From positions 1 to 15,225 of the forward strand of contig PLNZ01000238.1 of the NCBI GenBank assembly GCA_003142915.1: a stretch of DNA of 15,225 bases. The letters are read 5' to 3'. The notes beneath the pieces were generated by a model. The model was not told the origin of the DNA, did not search any database, and saw only the letters and a program-made list of their open reading frames with translations. Made by a program: the position numbers and the translations under genes. The DNA comes from Ignavibacteriales bacterium. GTDB taxonomy: Bacteria; Bacteroidota; Ignavibacteria; Ignavibacteriales; Ignavibacteriaceae. Shown one piece after another: positions 14,765-15,225 of the stretch; the first letter of the stretch is position 1, and each line of letters starts with the position of its first letter.

Positions 14765-15225
14765 GAAAGAGTGAGTATTTCAGCTTGCTACTAAAGCTTC
14801 TATTTTTTATCCGATATGCAAAATTAGATATAATTTTATCTAAGGATAGAAATAATAGTATCAATGGATTTTAACAATGATGGGTGGTAAGAAGGGCGTA
14901 CAATCTTTGACGGATTTTCTGTATAATAAATTTTTAAGGATCTGGTTTTTAGAGGAGAATTTTAGCTTGATGGATATATGAATCCCAATATTTTGAGAAA
15001 TATTGGGATTCATATATCCATCAAGCTAAAATTCTCCTCTAAAAACCAGATCCTTAAAATTTATTATACAGGAAATCCGTCAAAGATTGTACGCCCTTCT
15101 TACCACCCATCATTGTTAAAATCCATTGATACTATTATTTCTATCCTTAGATAAAATTATATCTAATTTTACATATCGGATAAAAAATAGAAGCTTTAGT
15201 AACAAGCTGAAATACTCACTCTTTC
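14765..15225. repeat. Long imperfect inverted repeat (229/228-base arms, 4-base centre) reaching the window edge
   Basis: The left arm 14765-14993 and right arm 14998-15225 are reverse complements around the centre TGAG (14994-14997). I find three substitutions (14788 C opposite 15202 A; 14819 C opposite 15171 A; 14918 T opposite 15072 G) and one T-run length difference (five T at about 14930-14934, four on the other side). Pairing is about 98%. The right arm still matches at the last base, so the repeat may continue beyond the window. The left arm has a 34-codon frame (14877-14981, start MMGGKKGVQS). The mirrored copy stops after about 19 codons because of the T-run difference, so coding is doubtful. 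Possible explanations are a palindromic mobile element, a hairpin-type chromosome or replicon end, or an assembly or amplification fold-back. Confidence 0.9.

Noticed and set aside
1..15225. CRISPR array, tRNA, rRNA, transposase or phage genes
   Set aside because: No regularly spaced direct repeats, no tRNA-like cloverleaf or rRNA signature, and no transposase or phage motif was seen in the reading frames.

Overview
The window is an AT-rich chromosomal segment, probably from a Gram-negative bacterium of the Bacteroidota/Chlorobiota/Ignavibacteriota group. The signs are an outer-membrane TonB-dependent receptor-like protein, a lipobox-bearing DUF885 protein, a LytS/LytTR two-component pair, a DUF4922 protein beside SpoIID-like and glycosyltransferase genes, and mostly weak or absent Shine-Dalgarno sequences. 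The lineage is inferred from gene content; there is no rRNA or other marker in the window.

Left (1-2068): the C-terminal part of an ECF-type sigma factor overlaps by one base with a membrane-anchored RskA-type anti-sigma factor. A convergent small polytopic membrane protein follows, with a good TTGACA-N17-TATTTT promoter on the minus strand.

Centre-left (2257-7489): four plus-strand genes run in a row. They encode a SpoIID/LytB-domain protein without a signal peptide, a GT4 glycosyltransferase, a two-part protein with a C-terminal GT2 domain, and a DUF4922 protein with a GalT/Ap4A-phosphorylase-like HxHxQ motif. Together they look like a glycan-building or glycan-remodelling module of unknown product. 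This is the most interesting protein-coding content. An AI-2E/PerM-family membrane protein converges on the module and overlaps its last gene by 18 bases.

Centre-right (8765-12794): a DUF885 lipoprotein and an HU-family nucleoid protein lie on the minus strand. The HU gene has a clear intrinsic terminator. Between them is a 30-codon open frame that closely resembles the first residues of an ABC exporter and then stops, probably a gene remnant. Divergent from HU is a TonB-dependent receptor-like outer-membrane protein.

Right (12806-15225): a LytTR response regulator overlaps its LytS-type histidine kinase by 20 bases. The kinase is preceded by a 19-codon upstream frame that ends in an ATGA overlap with the kinase start. 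Beyond it are a G/C-cored hairpin repeat (14732-14761) and a very long, slightly imperfect inverted repeat: arms of 229 and 228 bases around a 4-base centre, running exactly to the window edge. This is either a real palindromic element or a fold-back at an assembly end, and the sequence alone cannot decide.
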